Assembly: GCA_943704525.1 (NCBI GenBank) | Contig: CALSCQ010002306.1 | Coordinates: forward strand, 1 to 35,513 | DNA length: 35,513 nt | Direction: 5' to 3' | From: Pigoraptor vietnamica | Lineage: Eukaryota; Opisthokonta; Filasterea | Shown: positions 8,515 through 18,309 of the stretch, piece after piece | Layout: every line of letters starts with the position of its first letter | Position numbering within the stretch: the stretch's first letter is position 1 | Translations under genes and position numbers: made by a program | Notes under the pieces: model-generated | The model's input: only the letters and a program-made list of their open reading frames with translations | Database searches by the model: none | Told to the model about the DNA's origin: nothing

Positions 8515-10712
8515 TCAAGATAGACAAACGCATTTGCACATAGCGGCACGCAACCACGCCAGCAATGGCGGGTTATTCTTGGCGAGTTCGCGAAATACAT
8601 CACATTGTGGAGACAAACGTCTCCTAAATGGGACCCGAAAATCAATCGCCGCTTGCAGGACATCGCGACGGCCATGATCCGCCACAGCGCCGAGATCAAG
8701 CGAACGTTTAAATAGATCGACTCCAAACTGTCGAGCAACAGCGAAAGTATCGTACGATAGTTCGCGCAGGTTCGGGCAGACTCGAGCGTCGGGGCCGTAT
8801 TGCTGCAGCACGGCGCGCCAAAAATTCATGTCGCGCACGATTTTCAATGCGGCGCCGATCCTCGTGGGCGACAGCCGCCGCGAAATGTCCGGGTGGACCT
8901 CCTCGAACCAGCGCACGAGCTCGAACCGACCGCAACCGACCGCACTCAAAAAGGCGCGGTCCAGCTCTTCTGCTGACGCCGTGGACGGATCGCGAGCTTG
9001 CACCCAGCGAATGAGCCGCCAGCGCCGCGACACGATCGCCGTTTCCAACCGGATGCGCTGTCCTGGCAAGCGGCGATCGATCATGAGCGCCAATTCGTAG
9101 TGCCCTATACCCACGGCCGTCTCCAGCGCGCGGGTGAGATTAAACGGTCGCGACGCTGAACCACTGCGCCTGCCGCGATTTCGCCGTATCGCGCACGCTG
9201 GCCCTCCGAGCATTCACGCCGAGCATGTACTCAACCATCGCAACGTTTCCAGTCACGACGGCAACGTTCGCGCCCTGCCATAGATATATCTCGTCGAGCG
9301 AGTAAAGACCGATGATGTCGACCCTCTCGCAGAGAAATCGCAACATGGGAACGTCGCCGCGCTCGATGACAGGTCGAACCCACGCCTCCTCAATGAGTCG
9401 GGGGAGAGACACCTCGCCGTAAGCCCGATACGCGGCGCAAAGCGGCAACACGAACTCGACAAGTTCGCGCGTGAGAACAAACTCAGGTATGCGCAGAGAA
9501 AATACCTTAGCGCAAGCGCCACCGTCTACGACGTCCGCGATGTTGAAAAAACACAAGAAACCGACCCTCGCCAACCAGATTTCTCTCATTCATCCACCGC
9601 AGCACATCAATCCTTCCAAGTCTCATCATGATCCAAGCCACGCGTACCACGTGTTGAGAGGGGAGACGTGGAGCGACGAACTCTGCGGCCTCGTAATCTC
9701 CACGAAGGACACAATCGAGAAGCGTCCTATCCGTTAACGTCGCCCCATCACCGCTCACACACTGCTCAATGTCGCCACGAGAGCCGAACGCTTCCGCGCA
9801 CTTTACGCCCAGTTCGCGGAGGAGGGAAAGCTCCGAAATATGGCGTCCACGTGCCGTAGCTTTAGCCAACACGCTCTTCCTTTCCGAAGTGAGCGCTTCC
9901 ACCGTGAGAAGAGCGCGGGAACGCACAACACGGATGTCAAAATGCTCGATGGCGTAGGCTGCCGCAAAAAGCTCGCACGTGATGATTTGTTCGTCGAGCT
10001 GATGCGCCCTGCACGCGTTTAAAAGGACATCGAGGATCGCGCAATCAGACGTGGAGTTCGCGAGCCGAACGGCGGGAGCAATGCCAAACGATAGCCTCCC
10101 AGGCTGTGCAGAGAAAACAGGCAACTCGATGAGCCGCTGAAGAACAGACGCCTCGCCGACCGTCACCGCCGATACAAGCACGTGAATAGCGGCATGACTT
10201 TTGATGAACGAAGCCCCTTGGTCGAGAAGAAAGACGATTTGCTCGCACGAGAGGTCCAAAAATGGTTTGCGTCCGCTGGGCGACGACTGATACCACTGAA
10301 AGAGGTCGTCGGCCGCAAAAACCTCGCGTCGATAACGTACGACGAAAGTAAAAATATCCCAATGACCGCTAAGGAGAGCCCACTTGATCGACTCGTTCGA
10401 ACAGTGCGTCACGCGTCCTCGCTGGATCTCGTCCTCGTGGAGCAGTTGAATTACCTCGAGGTGTCCGCTCTTCGCCGCGAGGTCAATGTTCCAATGACCG
10501 TACGGGCGATACCGCGACAAATCGCCGACGACGCTGTCGTTGACGACCGTGTCGCGAATGCGGTCGAAAAAGTTGCAAAGACGCTTGCACGTCGCGCGAA
10601 GGTGGCCGACGTCCGTGAGCGTGAACCGCGCGAGCTTGACGAGGTGGACGAGCACCTCCTCCGACAGACCGAGAAGAAGCGACACGTCGCTAGCGCCATC
10701 GGAGACGTCCAT
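8515..10712 (-). pseudogene. F-box protein with degenerate ankyrin-like repeats, reading frame broken twice
   Basis: The N terminus has an F-box-like segment, LSEEVLVHLVKLARFTLTD followed by LRATCKRLCNFFD, the Skp1-binding module of SCF ubiquitin ligases. Behind it come ankyrin-like helix pairs such as DLAAKSGHLEVIQLLHED, GRIDVLRWM, GNVAMVEYML and AVGCGRFELVRWFEE. Coding continuity is clear across 10712-8515, but the frame moves twice, each time as if one base were extra: near 9546-9551 (a run of six A/T) and between about 9140 and 9213. Removing one base at each place gives 731 residues. Explanations are sequence error, real pseudogenisation, or very short introns (a 40-nt GTCGGT...GTAG candidate exists at the first site). 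The start is the ATG at 10712; no ATG lies upstream in frame. The layout resembles F-box/ankyrin families expanded in protists and large DNA viruses, but I cannot show transfer. Confidence 0.72.
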
Positions 10713-10927
10713 TTCGCCGGCGTCCGGTATTAACACAGCGGAAAGTGTGTGATGAACTGAAGAACAAGCAGAGGCGGGGAGATTATCATTTCCATGACGT
10801 CATGGATGGAATGTCCAACGCGGCTGCACACTGTAACCCACGAAGGCAGCGGTCGCTCGTTTCATTGCCACTTATTCATCTTTCGCCCTTCAGCTCCTCA
10901 CGATCGCACATGCAAACAACACCAGCA
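10713..10927. promoter_or_regulatory. Divergent promoter with a perfect CRE palindrome
   Basis: The gap between the F-box/ankyrin gene (-) and the acidic protein gene (+) holds a perfect 14-bp palindrome CCATGACGTCATGG at 10792-10805. Its TGACGTCA core is the classical CRE/bZIP site. A pyrimidine-rich stretch at 10855-10905 looks like 5' UTR of the plus-strand gene. Confidence 0.55.
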
Positions 10928-12139
10928 ATGGATTACAAGCGACACGCGGTCAAGAGGCGGACCAGTATGCACGACAGCGGGCTGCGACCGTGGCCGCGCG
11001 AGCCGCGGAGTGACAGCGCCTGCTTTCCCACGGACGATAACAACGCCTCGGACGATTTCGCTCGCCGCGATGCATTGGCGGCTTTTGGCGACACGTGTCC
11101 TGGTGGGAACCACGGCGGCCACGTGACGTGGGCCGACATTGAGCGCCTCGTGGGACTGTCTCCGGGCGCACTGCAGCGTCCGCTCTCCATGCTGTGCCTC
11201 CAGACGAGCCTCGGGTGCGGCGCGGACGGCGATGGATGCGGCGCGGACGACATCGTGTGCGACAGCCACCTCCAGGCAAGCCTCGGGTGCGGCGCGGACG
11301 GCGTTGGATGCGGCGCGGACGGCGTCGTGTGCGACAGCCACGAGTCCCCTGACAAGACCCTCTCATTTTCAACAAATACCACGGCAACCACGCTCGCTCT
11401 TGTTCCCTCGAGCGACGTTTCGGATTTCGCCGAATCTAATTTTATGGAAGACCAGATGTACAACTTATATGGCCTTGAGACGGACGCGTCGGACGGCGCA
11501 TTTCCCCTCTTCTTTGGGCACGCCGCCCATCTTGAAACCGGCATCGCAGGCGATAATTACTGCGCTGCCCTCGACGACGATTACCAACAGTCGAGCGCAG
11601 ACGACCTCTCGGTTGATCTTGCGGGTGCAGCGTCCTTCCTCGTGGACGATGGTGGTCTCTCGCCGCAGCCTTCGATTTCAAGCGTCGAGTCGCATTCTTC
11701 GGATGCCGCCGTGCCTACGTACGAAGTCGCTCAGAGCGCGATCGAGGGCGAATCTGCGAGCGATTCCAACGACTCCGACGACGATGCGCCGGGAAGCTCG
11801 AGCGCGCGGCGGCGGTCTGCGGCACGCGACATGTATCCCACACTCTCCAGGCGCTATCGCGGGCTGCCCAGCTTCTACGAGTCGATGCGCAGCGCGGATC
11901 CTTCGCTGCCTGCCATGCCTCGCCTCTGTGCGAAGGGCGGGCGTCCCCACCACCGCATCATTCCGGGTCGCCGTGTCTGTTACGCGTGCGGACGGGCGTT
12001 TGCGTCGGGTTCTCGGACGCACCCTCGCGAGAGCTCGGCCAACTTCAGGGCCTTTGTCGCGACGCTTCCCCAGTACGCGGTGAACAGGCTCTGCGCCTTT
12101 GTTGGGGAGCGCCGTTGGGCGCGCTGGACGAAGGCGTGA
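10928..12139 (+). CDS. Acidic Ser/Asp-rich protein with internal 24-residue duplication and CxxC tail
   Basis: Not recognised. The protein is 403 residues from the ATG at 10928, which has a good context (GCAATGG). In-frame ATGs at 10802, 10811 and 10910 are alternatives, but the first lies inside the CRE palindrome and the intervening codons look like UTR. The N terminus is basic (KRHAVKRR). A 24-residue unit (LQTSLGCGADG... then LQASLGCGADG...) occurs twice in tandem. The middle is acidic and Ser-rich (SASDSNDSDDDAPGSSSARR). The last 80 residues are basic and include RRVCYACGRAF, a single CxxC that could bind metal only with other ligands. The overall build suggests a nuclear regulatory protein, but that is only a guess. 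Stop is TGA, part of a TGACGTCA site. Confidence 0.68.
   Translation: MDYKRHAVKRRTSMHDSGLRPWPREPRSDSACFPTDDNNASDDFARRDALAAFGDTCPGGNHGGHVTWADIERLVGLSPGALQRPLSMLCLQTSLGCGADGDGCGADDIVCDSHLQASLGCGADGVGCGADGVVCDSHESPDKTLSFSTNTTATTLALVPSSDVSDFAESNFMEDQMYNLYGLETDASDGAFPLFFGHAAHLETGIAGDNYCAALDDDYQQSSADDLSVDLAGAASFLVDDGGLSPQPSISSVESHSSDAAVPTYEVAQSAIEGESASDSNDSDDDAPGSSSARRRSAARDMYPTLSRRYRGLPSFYESMRSADPSLPAMPRLCAKGGRPHHRIIPGRRVCYACGRAFASGSRTHPRESSANFRAFVATLPQYAVNRLCAFVGERRWARWTKA
11198..11341 (+). repeat. In-frame 72-bp tandem duplication
   Basis: Two 72-bp units (11198-11269 and 11270-11341) differ at only a few bases and encode a 24-residue Gly/Cys/Asp-rich block twice. Inside each unit a GATGCGGCGCGGACG-like subunit is itself repeated, so the block may have grown in two steps. 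Confidence 0.93.
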
Positions 12140-12335
12140 CGTCACGACGACGGAGAGGACCCCTGTCGAGTACTTACGCTTTTGTTTCAGCTATTATTTT
12201 CGCTAAGGCGTGACGTCACGACGAGAGGACCCCTGTCGAGTACTTTCGCTTTTGTTTCAGCTATTATTTCGGCTGGATGAAGGCGTAACGCGCCGGCGAC
12301 GAAGGCGATCACAGGGGCTTAGTAGCCCTGTCGAA
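12131..12335. repeat. 74-bp tandem repeat spanning the stop codon, with CRE palindromes
   Basis: Unit 1 is 12131-12204 and unit 2 is 12205-12279, with near-identical sequence. A third unit from 12280 is degraded. Units begin AAGGCGTGACGTCACG, contain GAGAGGACCCCTGTCGAGTA, and end with CTTTTGTTTCAGCTATTATT. Units 1 and 2 carry the perfect palindrome CGTGACGTCACG (12135-12146 and 12209-12220). The TGA of the upstream gene lies in the first palindrome. The rest of 12336-12907 is T-rich and then featureless; no gene is seen there. Confidence 0.9.
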
Positions 12336-12907
12336 GTTCTCTCTCTCTCTTGACTTCAGCGATTTATTTTTTTCGCGCTCTCGTTCTCATCGCGTTTTTT
12401 ATATTTGGCGTATTTTTTTTTCCCTTCCCGCCGCTGTTTCTATCTCCTCTCTCGCAATTTTCTGAGATTCCGACAATACCATAATAACATGCCGCCGCGT
12501 TCACGTTCGCCCCTATAACCGAAAGTGCGTACATTCAGCGTGTTCGTTGAGGGAGCAGAATTACAACACGACTGGTCGCAATGCCGCATTGACGAACTGA
12601 ACACGGCCCTTCATGGCCTCTATCACACTTATCATGGCTCGCGTGCCGAGAAGAGTGCACGTGCATGTGCGCAAGCATACGGTCATCACGCTTTTCAAAT
12701 ACAAATTTTGTGAAGTTGTAGTCTATTAGTGGAACGACTGCACTTGGCCCGCCATGTCTGCAACAGACGCAACCGCATAGAGACAACCAATCCGTTACGT
12801 TCGCATAGTGAGCGCGGGTGCGCAGCCCAGCACCGGCAACGCTATTGGATCGCTTTTGCACGCGAAGGGACACGGTTCAGTCGCAACGCACAACACGAAA
12901 CGACCGT

Positions 12908-14264
12908 TCACATATAAAAGGTACTATCGCTGTGACCGCCATGCGCGGCCGACGGCGCGTTTGCGTCCAGTGGTGCCTGCGCAGTCTCAGTTGCGCGCGA
13001 CGTCTGAGCCAGTATTTGCACGTGCGGTTGAGCAACGACGTATGCTGCGCCTCCCGGGAGTGCGGGCGTCGTCGTCCCTTGCGCAACACTCTGCGGCACC
13101 ATGTACGCGACCGGCACAATCGTCAACGGCGGCCCCACGGGAGCCTGCATGTGCGCTTGTTGAGGGACAACGTACAGGTTGTGTTGCGCGGTCGTCGGCC
13201 CGCCCTGCGCCACGACCGCCGCCGGCGCCATCGTCGTCTGTGCCCCGACGGGAGCCTGCCAATGCGGCTGCTGAGCGACAATGAATGCGCCGCCTTGGCC
13301 ATAAGGTCATGTGCGCCCGTCACAGGCTGTTGCGCAGCAGCACCCGGCGGAGCCACTTGCACAAGTGGCGGCACAGCGGCCCCACTCGTCGCCCCACCCG
13401 TCACCTTGACGCCGACGGTCGGCATGTACGACATCATAGTTGCGCTGGGGTCGACCCGCAACGTTGTGCCCGCCGGCAGCGCACCCGCGCGCTCGTTGAC
13501 CTCGCGCACGTCCTGGCATATCGCGCACGGCGCACAGCAGTGCATCGCCCACACGCTCTTCGCAAAATCGCCGCCGATCCTCAGATGGCTCCGCACGCGC
13601 AGCCGAAGCATCAGAAGGCCCAGCCACGGCAGGAAGCACGACACGCAGCACAGGATAAAGTCGAAGGGCCCGCCCTCCACGTCACCCCCCGCCTTCCCCA
13701 TTAGGCACGAGTGGCACCCGCATGACGTCAACACGCACGTCACCGGATCCTCCATGCAGTCGCAGAGGCCGTGCGAGTAGCTAATGGGGCGCGAGACGCC
13801 GTCGGGTCCCACCGCCGCATACTGCGGATCCCATTCGTTGTGTGCGTCAGCCTCGTGGATGTCCTGCACAGCCGCACACACCGGGCAGCAGCACGTCACG
13901 CAGAACGCGTAGAAGGGCGACTGCGAGATGCCGTACTTCTTGGCGACGGTCGTACGGAAGATCCATCCAGCGAGACACGACGGCACGAGCGCGCTGAGCC
14001 AGAACAGGCACCAGTCAAACGGCTTCTTCTGAACGTCCCCGGACGCCTTCGCCACCATCAGCGAGTATGAGCAGCACGTGGCGCAGAACAGCGCGCAGTC
14101 GCCCGAGCCGCAACAGTCGAAGAGTTCGCGCGTGTAGTTTCGCCGCGGAGGGTGCGGCGCGACGAACTGCGTCGTCTCACCCTCGGGGGTCGGCTGAGAG
14201 CGTCGTTTCGCGACGAACGATTTGTACCTTTCAGCTAGGGACTTGCACCTTTCAGCTAGGGATG
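12908..14264 (-). CDS. Double PLAC8-domain cysteine-rich protein
   Basis: Two PLAC8 (Cys-rich placenta-specific 8/FCR-type) domains lie in tandem. The first runs from RNYTRELFDCCGSGDCALF to CCCPVCAAVQDIHEAD; the second from SHGLCDCMEDPVTC to CCAPCAICQDVREVNE. Each has paired Cys motifs and a hydrophobic middle. In the family these are small membrane-associated proteins tied to metal transport or cell-size control; the role here is unknown. A Gln/Pro/Ala/Val-rich tail with repeating QAPVG and YVV motifs follows, but it lies in another frame from about 13305 on. Either one base is missing (GACCTT for GACCCTT) or a 53-nt intron (13323-13271, GTGACG...CTCAG) joins them. The stop is at 12908. There is no in-frame ATG upstream of the first domain; an acceptor CTCCACAG at 14265 suggests a 5' exon, possibly at the ATG 14345, that I cannot place. 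The start given is that acceptor. Confidence 0.82.
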
Positions 14265-14344
14265 CTGTGGAGTGCAGTACTGCATGAGTCACTGCAAACG
14301 CGATAGAGAGGTCACATTGTACGGTACTGACACATTCGCATGCA

Positions 14345-14694
14345 TCACCCACCCCCTGCCGCGGCGGCCGATCGAATCCACTCGCGTGGCTTTGGCCGTG
14401 GAATGCTGGAGAAGACGGCGAAGACAACAAGCGCAGAGCAGCCTGCACACGCAACAGCCGCTCTCAGAGGCTGCGCGTTGAACAGCGTAGGGTCCGTGAC
14501 GTAATATCCGAAAACGGTGGCCCTCACCCCAAAAAGATTGAGAATGATTGCTGCGTGTTTATGGGGTATTCGCGATTAGAAAGCGACGGGCGATGCTAGT
14601 GTGTAGGGCGCAGCGGACAACGACCACAGGCACAGACACAGAGACACACACAAACACACACAATCACGTACATACACACACACGGGCACACAGA

Positions 14695-14726
<32 letters not shown>

Positions 14727-16303
14727 ACCAAATGCTACAGGTATTCACGTGTGTGTTAGTAAGACGCGTGGAGTGTGTGTATGCGCACGCATGCGTGTGC
14801 GTACGAATGAGGGCGATTTCTACAGGAAACGCGCAGTTGAGTGTGTCCGCGCGTGAGTTCTGGCATGTGTGTGCGAACGAGTGAAAGTAGAGCACAGGCC
14901 GGGCCACTCTCACCGTCGAGAAGCGTAGAAACGGGAAATCCTGTCGCGGCAGAGTGCATTTGCGACAGCGCAGACCCTCCGCAGACAGCTGTTGCATTGG
15001 TAACATTAGTATCATCACACCCTAAGACAGTAGACAGAGAGCATGGGAATGAAAGTTGGTCGGCTTCGAGTGCGTTTGTGTGTATGTGTGTGGGGGTGCG
15101 TGACTGATCTGCGGGCACGCCGCGTGTGTGGGCGTGTAAGGATACGCGTAGAGCGGGACAGCAAGAGGCCTGTTCAGCGGCACCAACTACAACACAAGCG
15201 CGGCGCAGAGTAATGGCCAGTTTGAAATCAGTTGGCGGTGTGCCGGGGGCAAGTGCACGCGTCTACACCATTCAGCCGAGTAACGACAACGGGCGACAAT
15301 AACACACCTGCGGCGATGGCGAAAACCGTGGCCAACAAGGCAAGTGGCCGCACGCAGCGCCGCACCGTTTCCAACGCAGCCGACTTTCCGTGCACGAGCG
15401 GCAGGAACTGCAGGACGCACACGATGGCCGACAGAACCGCGCAAAGCCCCGACGTCACCATCGCCGCAATACAGTCAGTATCGACCGAGGGATCGACGAT
15501 GATGGGATTGGGGAGAGGGGGCCACTGAAGCAGCGCCACAACACGTCGTTGAGGCCGGTATCGGGGATGAAGAGCTCATTGAAGTCCCCCGTCGGGCGAT
15601 AGCACATGCGGCCGTGCATGTCCACACCCACAAAAATATTGCCCCGAAGGCGGTCCACAGGGGACCACGGGGCCGTAAAGTACGGCACCGAGAAAGTATC
15701 CACGTCAATTTTGGCAAACACAGCGCCGACGTACGGACGAAGCGGCGCGTCGAAGGGGTTGAACGCGATGAAGTCGGGTATCTCAATCAGGTCGATGTTG
15801 GGAACAAACGAGGATTCCTTGCGCGACACTTGGTCAAACGGCACTCTCTCGCTCGAAGGCGCAAAGTAGATGAGCACAAAGAGGACGAGCGCCGCCGTGG
15901 AGAGCAGCGTGCCCGAGAGAGCGGCGACGCGGGACAAAACGCCCGACGGCGCTGTCGTCAGCCAACCCCGCAATGCCCCGGGAATTCGCACGCAACACTT
16001 CGCCGTGCGACTACGAAAACTCGCGCGTCCACCCACTTCGGCAGCCGATTTGTCCGTCGCCGTCGGCGCATCTCCCTCGTGCACACCACCGCTCTCAGCG
16101 TGCAAGTGGCTAGCCTCGCTGTCGTGCTCCGGCGTGCACACAATGGGATCGGCGTGCTCCTGCCGCGTGTTCACAACTGCGCCGCCGCCGTCGACAACCT
16201 GACCGGTACGCGTGATGTCGACGTCGGCGTGCAATTCATCGGCTGCGACCGTCACAACGTCGCAATCCGCCAGCCGCTCCTCACTTCCCCCGGCGCTCTC
16301 CAT
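14345..16303 (-). CDS. Four-span membrane protein with large first loop
   Basis: Family not recognised. Exon 1 is 16303-15269 and exon 2 is 14550-14345, separated by a 718-bp intron (GTGTAG...AAACACGCAG, phase 1). The join reads VVVTRLN-AIILNLFGVRATVF, a smooth continuation. Residues 1-120 are polar. Span 1 (about 126-147, TLLSTAALVLFVLIYF) is followed by a loop of about 100 residues, then spans 2 and 3 (IAAMVTSGLCAVLSAIVCVL; LALLATVFAIAAGVLL), a short loop, span 4 (AAVACAGCSALVVFAVF) and a short tail. That is a tetraspan topology. The frame breaks at a five-G run (15517-15521). One more base gives FSGPPLPNPIIVDPSVDTD and a 413-residue protein with correct intron phase, so a sequencing deletion is likely. 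The TGA overlaps an ATG (TGATG). The gene is divergent from the EGF gene. Confidence 0.72.
14551..15268 (-). other. Long CA-repeat intron of the four-span gene
   Basis: The stretch between the two exons holds a CA microsatellite at about 14638-14726 and a GT-rich stretch near 15070-15100. I see no nested gene. Small open frames on either strand are composed of repeat-encoded residues. Confidence 0.65.
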
Positions 16304-16503
16304 GACGAACGGAGGGCGAAAGTCGTGGGGGCGAGTGGCAAAGGATGAAGGAGTCGTGGTTATGAAAACACCGTGCACTGATTTTTTGAAAACAGCAAAC
16401 AAAACACGGGTCCTAAAAGCAAAACATCAGTTCAGTAGGCGGTTGCATCTTCACACATGCTCTGAGTGTGTTTCACGGCGTTTTTTTAAAGCGGGGGGAA
16501 AAA

Positions 16504-17613
16504 ATGCGTTTACCGTCGGCCCTTGTCGTCGCACTTGTCGCCGTGAGCCGATTCTGCTTGGCGTCCGCGTGTGCCACCCCAAGCCAATGCCCCGCGCCCC
16601 ACTGCCACGCGTGGGATTGCCGCTGGGCTTTATGGAATCCCAACGTTCCCATCTACCATTGCGACTGTTCTTGCGCTGCGGGATATTACACGCTGCCCTA
16701 CGCAGAACGTCTTTGTTCCACGCCGTGCGCGCCTGGTAAATGGGGCACTGGCTGCGCGAATAATTGCGACTGTGTGGCTGATCACGTGGATTCGTCCATT
16801 TGCCGTGTGATCGATGGCGGGTGCAACTGCCTTTCGAACTGGACTGGCAGCAGATGCGACGTTCCCTGTGATGCCGCAGTGGGTTGTTCGTGCCCGGCAG
16901 GGTGGACCGGTAGGACGTGCGAGACACCATGTTCGTCGACGTCATACGGCCCCAACTGTAAACTGGCGTGCGACTGCAACGGCGCGTCGTGTGATCGCTT
17001 TTCGGGCGCGTGCAACTGCACTGCCGGTTGGACGGGTGCGTATTGCGAGACGGCGTGCGATCCGGGCATGTATGGCCCGAACTGTACCCGGCCATGCGAT
17101 TGCAAGAACAGGTTGACATCTGCGTGCGATCGATTTACTGGCGCGTGCATTTACAACTGTGCGTCGGGCTGGATGGGAGCGGCCTGCGATACGCCATGCG
17201 GCGAGGGAACTTACGGTCCCGGCTGCTCGACGCCGTGCGACTGCGCGAACGGCCGCGCTGTGTGCGACCGATTCACGGGATGCAAGTGTATGAGTGGGTG
17301 GGGGGGCGTCCGGTGCGCGTACAGTACATCATTCTGGCATGGCATTGGGGCCGTCGACGGCCTCTCGATGTCGGCACTCACCGGCGTTGTTGTGGGGACG
17401 ACCGTGGGCGTCGTTATTGTTATACCCGCGCTCGTCCTGTGCGGTCTCTGGCTCTATAACCGGCGAAAGCGCCAAAAAAAGGCGTTGATGGCCGCGCATG
17501 GATGTGCTGACGAAGCGGCTGTTGTACATGCGTCGGCGCCCATAGCGGTGACAGATGCGCTCTCAGCCGAGCGTGCGGCTGCTGTCCCCGCAATCACAGA
17601 AAACGTCGCGTGA
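16504..17613 (+). CDS. EGF-repeat single-pass surface receptor (MEGF-like)
   Basis: Intronless gene encoding 369 residues. A signal peptide (MRLPSALVVALVAVSRFCLA) is followed by five to six EGF/laminin-EGF-type modules. Recurrent blocks are CDCNGASCDRFSGACNC, AGWTGAYCETACD, YGPNC and CSTPCDC, the pattern of MEGF/PEAR-type receptors. Potential N-glycosylation sites include NWT and NCT. A transmembrane helix lies near residues 300-320 (VVVGTTVGVVIVIPALVLC), then a stop-transfer RRKRQKK and a cytosolic tail of about 45 residues without recognisable signalling motifs. An adhesion or particle-recognition role is plausible from the family, not shown. The ATG at 16504 is chosen over an upstream alternative-codon start because it begins directly with the signal peptide. 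The promoter is shared with the divergent four-span gene. Confidence 0.9.
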   Translation: MRLPSALVVALVAVSRFCLASACATPSQCPAPHCHAWDCRWALWNPNVPIYHCDCSCAAGYYTLPYAERLCSTPCAPGKWGTGCANNCDCVADHVDSSICRVIDGGCNCLSNWTGSRCDVPCDAAVGCSCPAGWTGRTCETPCSSTSYGPNCKLACDCNGASCDRFSGACNCTAGWTGAYCETACDPGMYGPNCTRPCDCKNRLTSACDRFTGACIYNCASGWMGAACDTPCGEGTYGPGCSTPCDCANGRAVCDRFTGCKCMSGWGGVRCAYSTSFWHGIGAVDGLSMSALTGVVVGTTVGVVIVIPALVLCGLWLYNRRKRQKKALMAAHGCADEAAVVHASAPIAVTDALSAERAAAVPAITENVA

Positions 17614-18309
17614 TAACGTCAACAAGAGTCCGCGCACGACGCTTTTCCGCCGCGTCCCCGAACGACCGGGTGTTTGTTGTTTGACTTGTACGCACCTTAC
17701 GGTGTGGCGTAGAACTGCGTGGCGATGTCGACGTTACTTTCTGCTTCTGAGCGTGCGTGCGTTTGCGTGCTGCTTCTGAGCGTGCGTGGTGTTTGTCCTA
17801 AAATCGATACTCGCTTGTAATGAGTACTTATTGACTCTTCTCAAAGGTACTATAAGTGCCTTTGCCCTTCTCGCGGCTGCCCGTGCAATTTCCCAGTAAC
17901 AATTAGTATTATGACATGCCGCTGCGTAAAAATCCAACTGAAGTGCGCACACTCACAACGCGAGTTTCGTCAGACAGTCGGACGGTCGCAATGCCGCCAA
18001 ATTAGAACGCACGGCATCCACACGCGCAGCGGCCGACTGCTCATGAACTCGCACGAACCGCATGTGTGGTGAACCATTACATAGCACCGCATACAGCAGT
18101 CATACCCTTCACCATACAGTACGCTGCGCACAATGGGAGAGGCGCGGCAGCCGTGGGTTTCCAATATAAATTTTATGGCTGCAATAACAGTTAAGCCTAA
18201 CGCACATGCCAAAACGTAGGGAACATGCCCCAGAACAACAAAATAGAGTACGCCGCATTCACGCAGTCGTCCACGCAGTGACGAGACATTCGGTACTTCC
18301 ACCATTCGC
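17614..18309. other. Intergenic region, no gene seen
   Basis: The 696 bp between the EGF gene and the 3' end of the exonuclease gene hold no convincing coding frame. An AT-rich patch at about 18160-18200 could contain 3' processing signals of either convergent gene. No repeat array or RNA gene is recognisable. Confidence 0.5.

Noticed and set aside
10745-10927. N-terminal extension of the acidic protein to 10745 or 10802
   Set aside because: 10745 is GTG, not ATG. The ATG at 10802 lies in the CRE palindrome and the following codons look like pyrimidine-rich UTR.
13123-14454. PLAC8 protein starting at 14454
   Set aside because: The codon there is TTG, and 14345-14550 encodes the last exon of the four-span protein in another frame.
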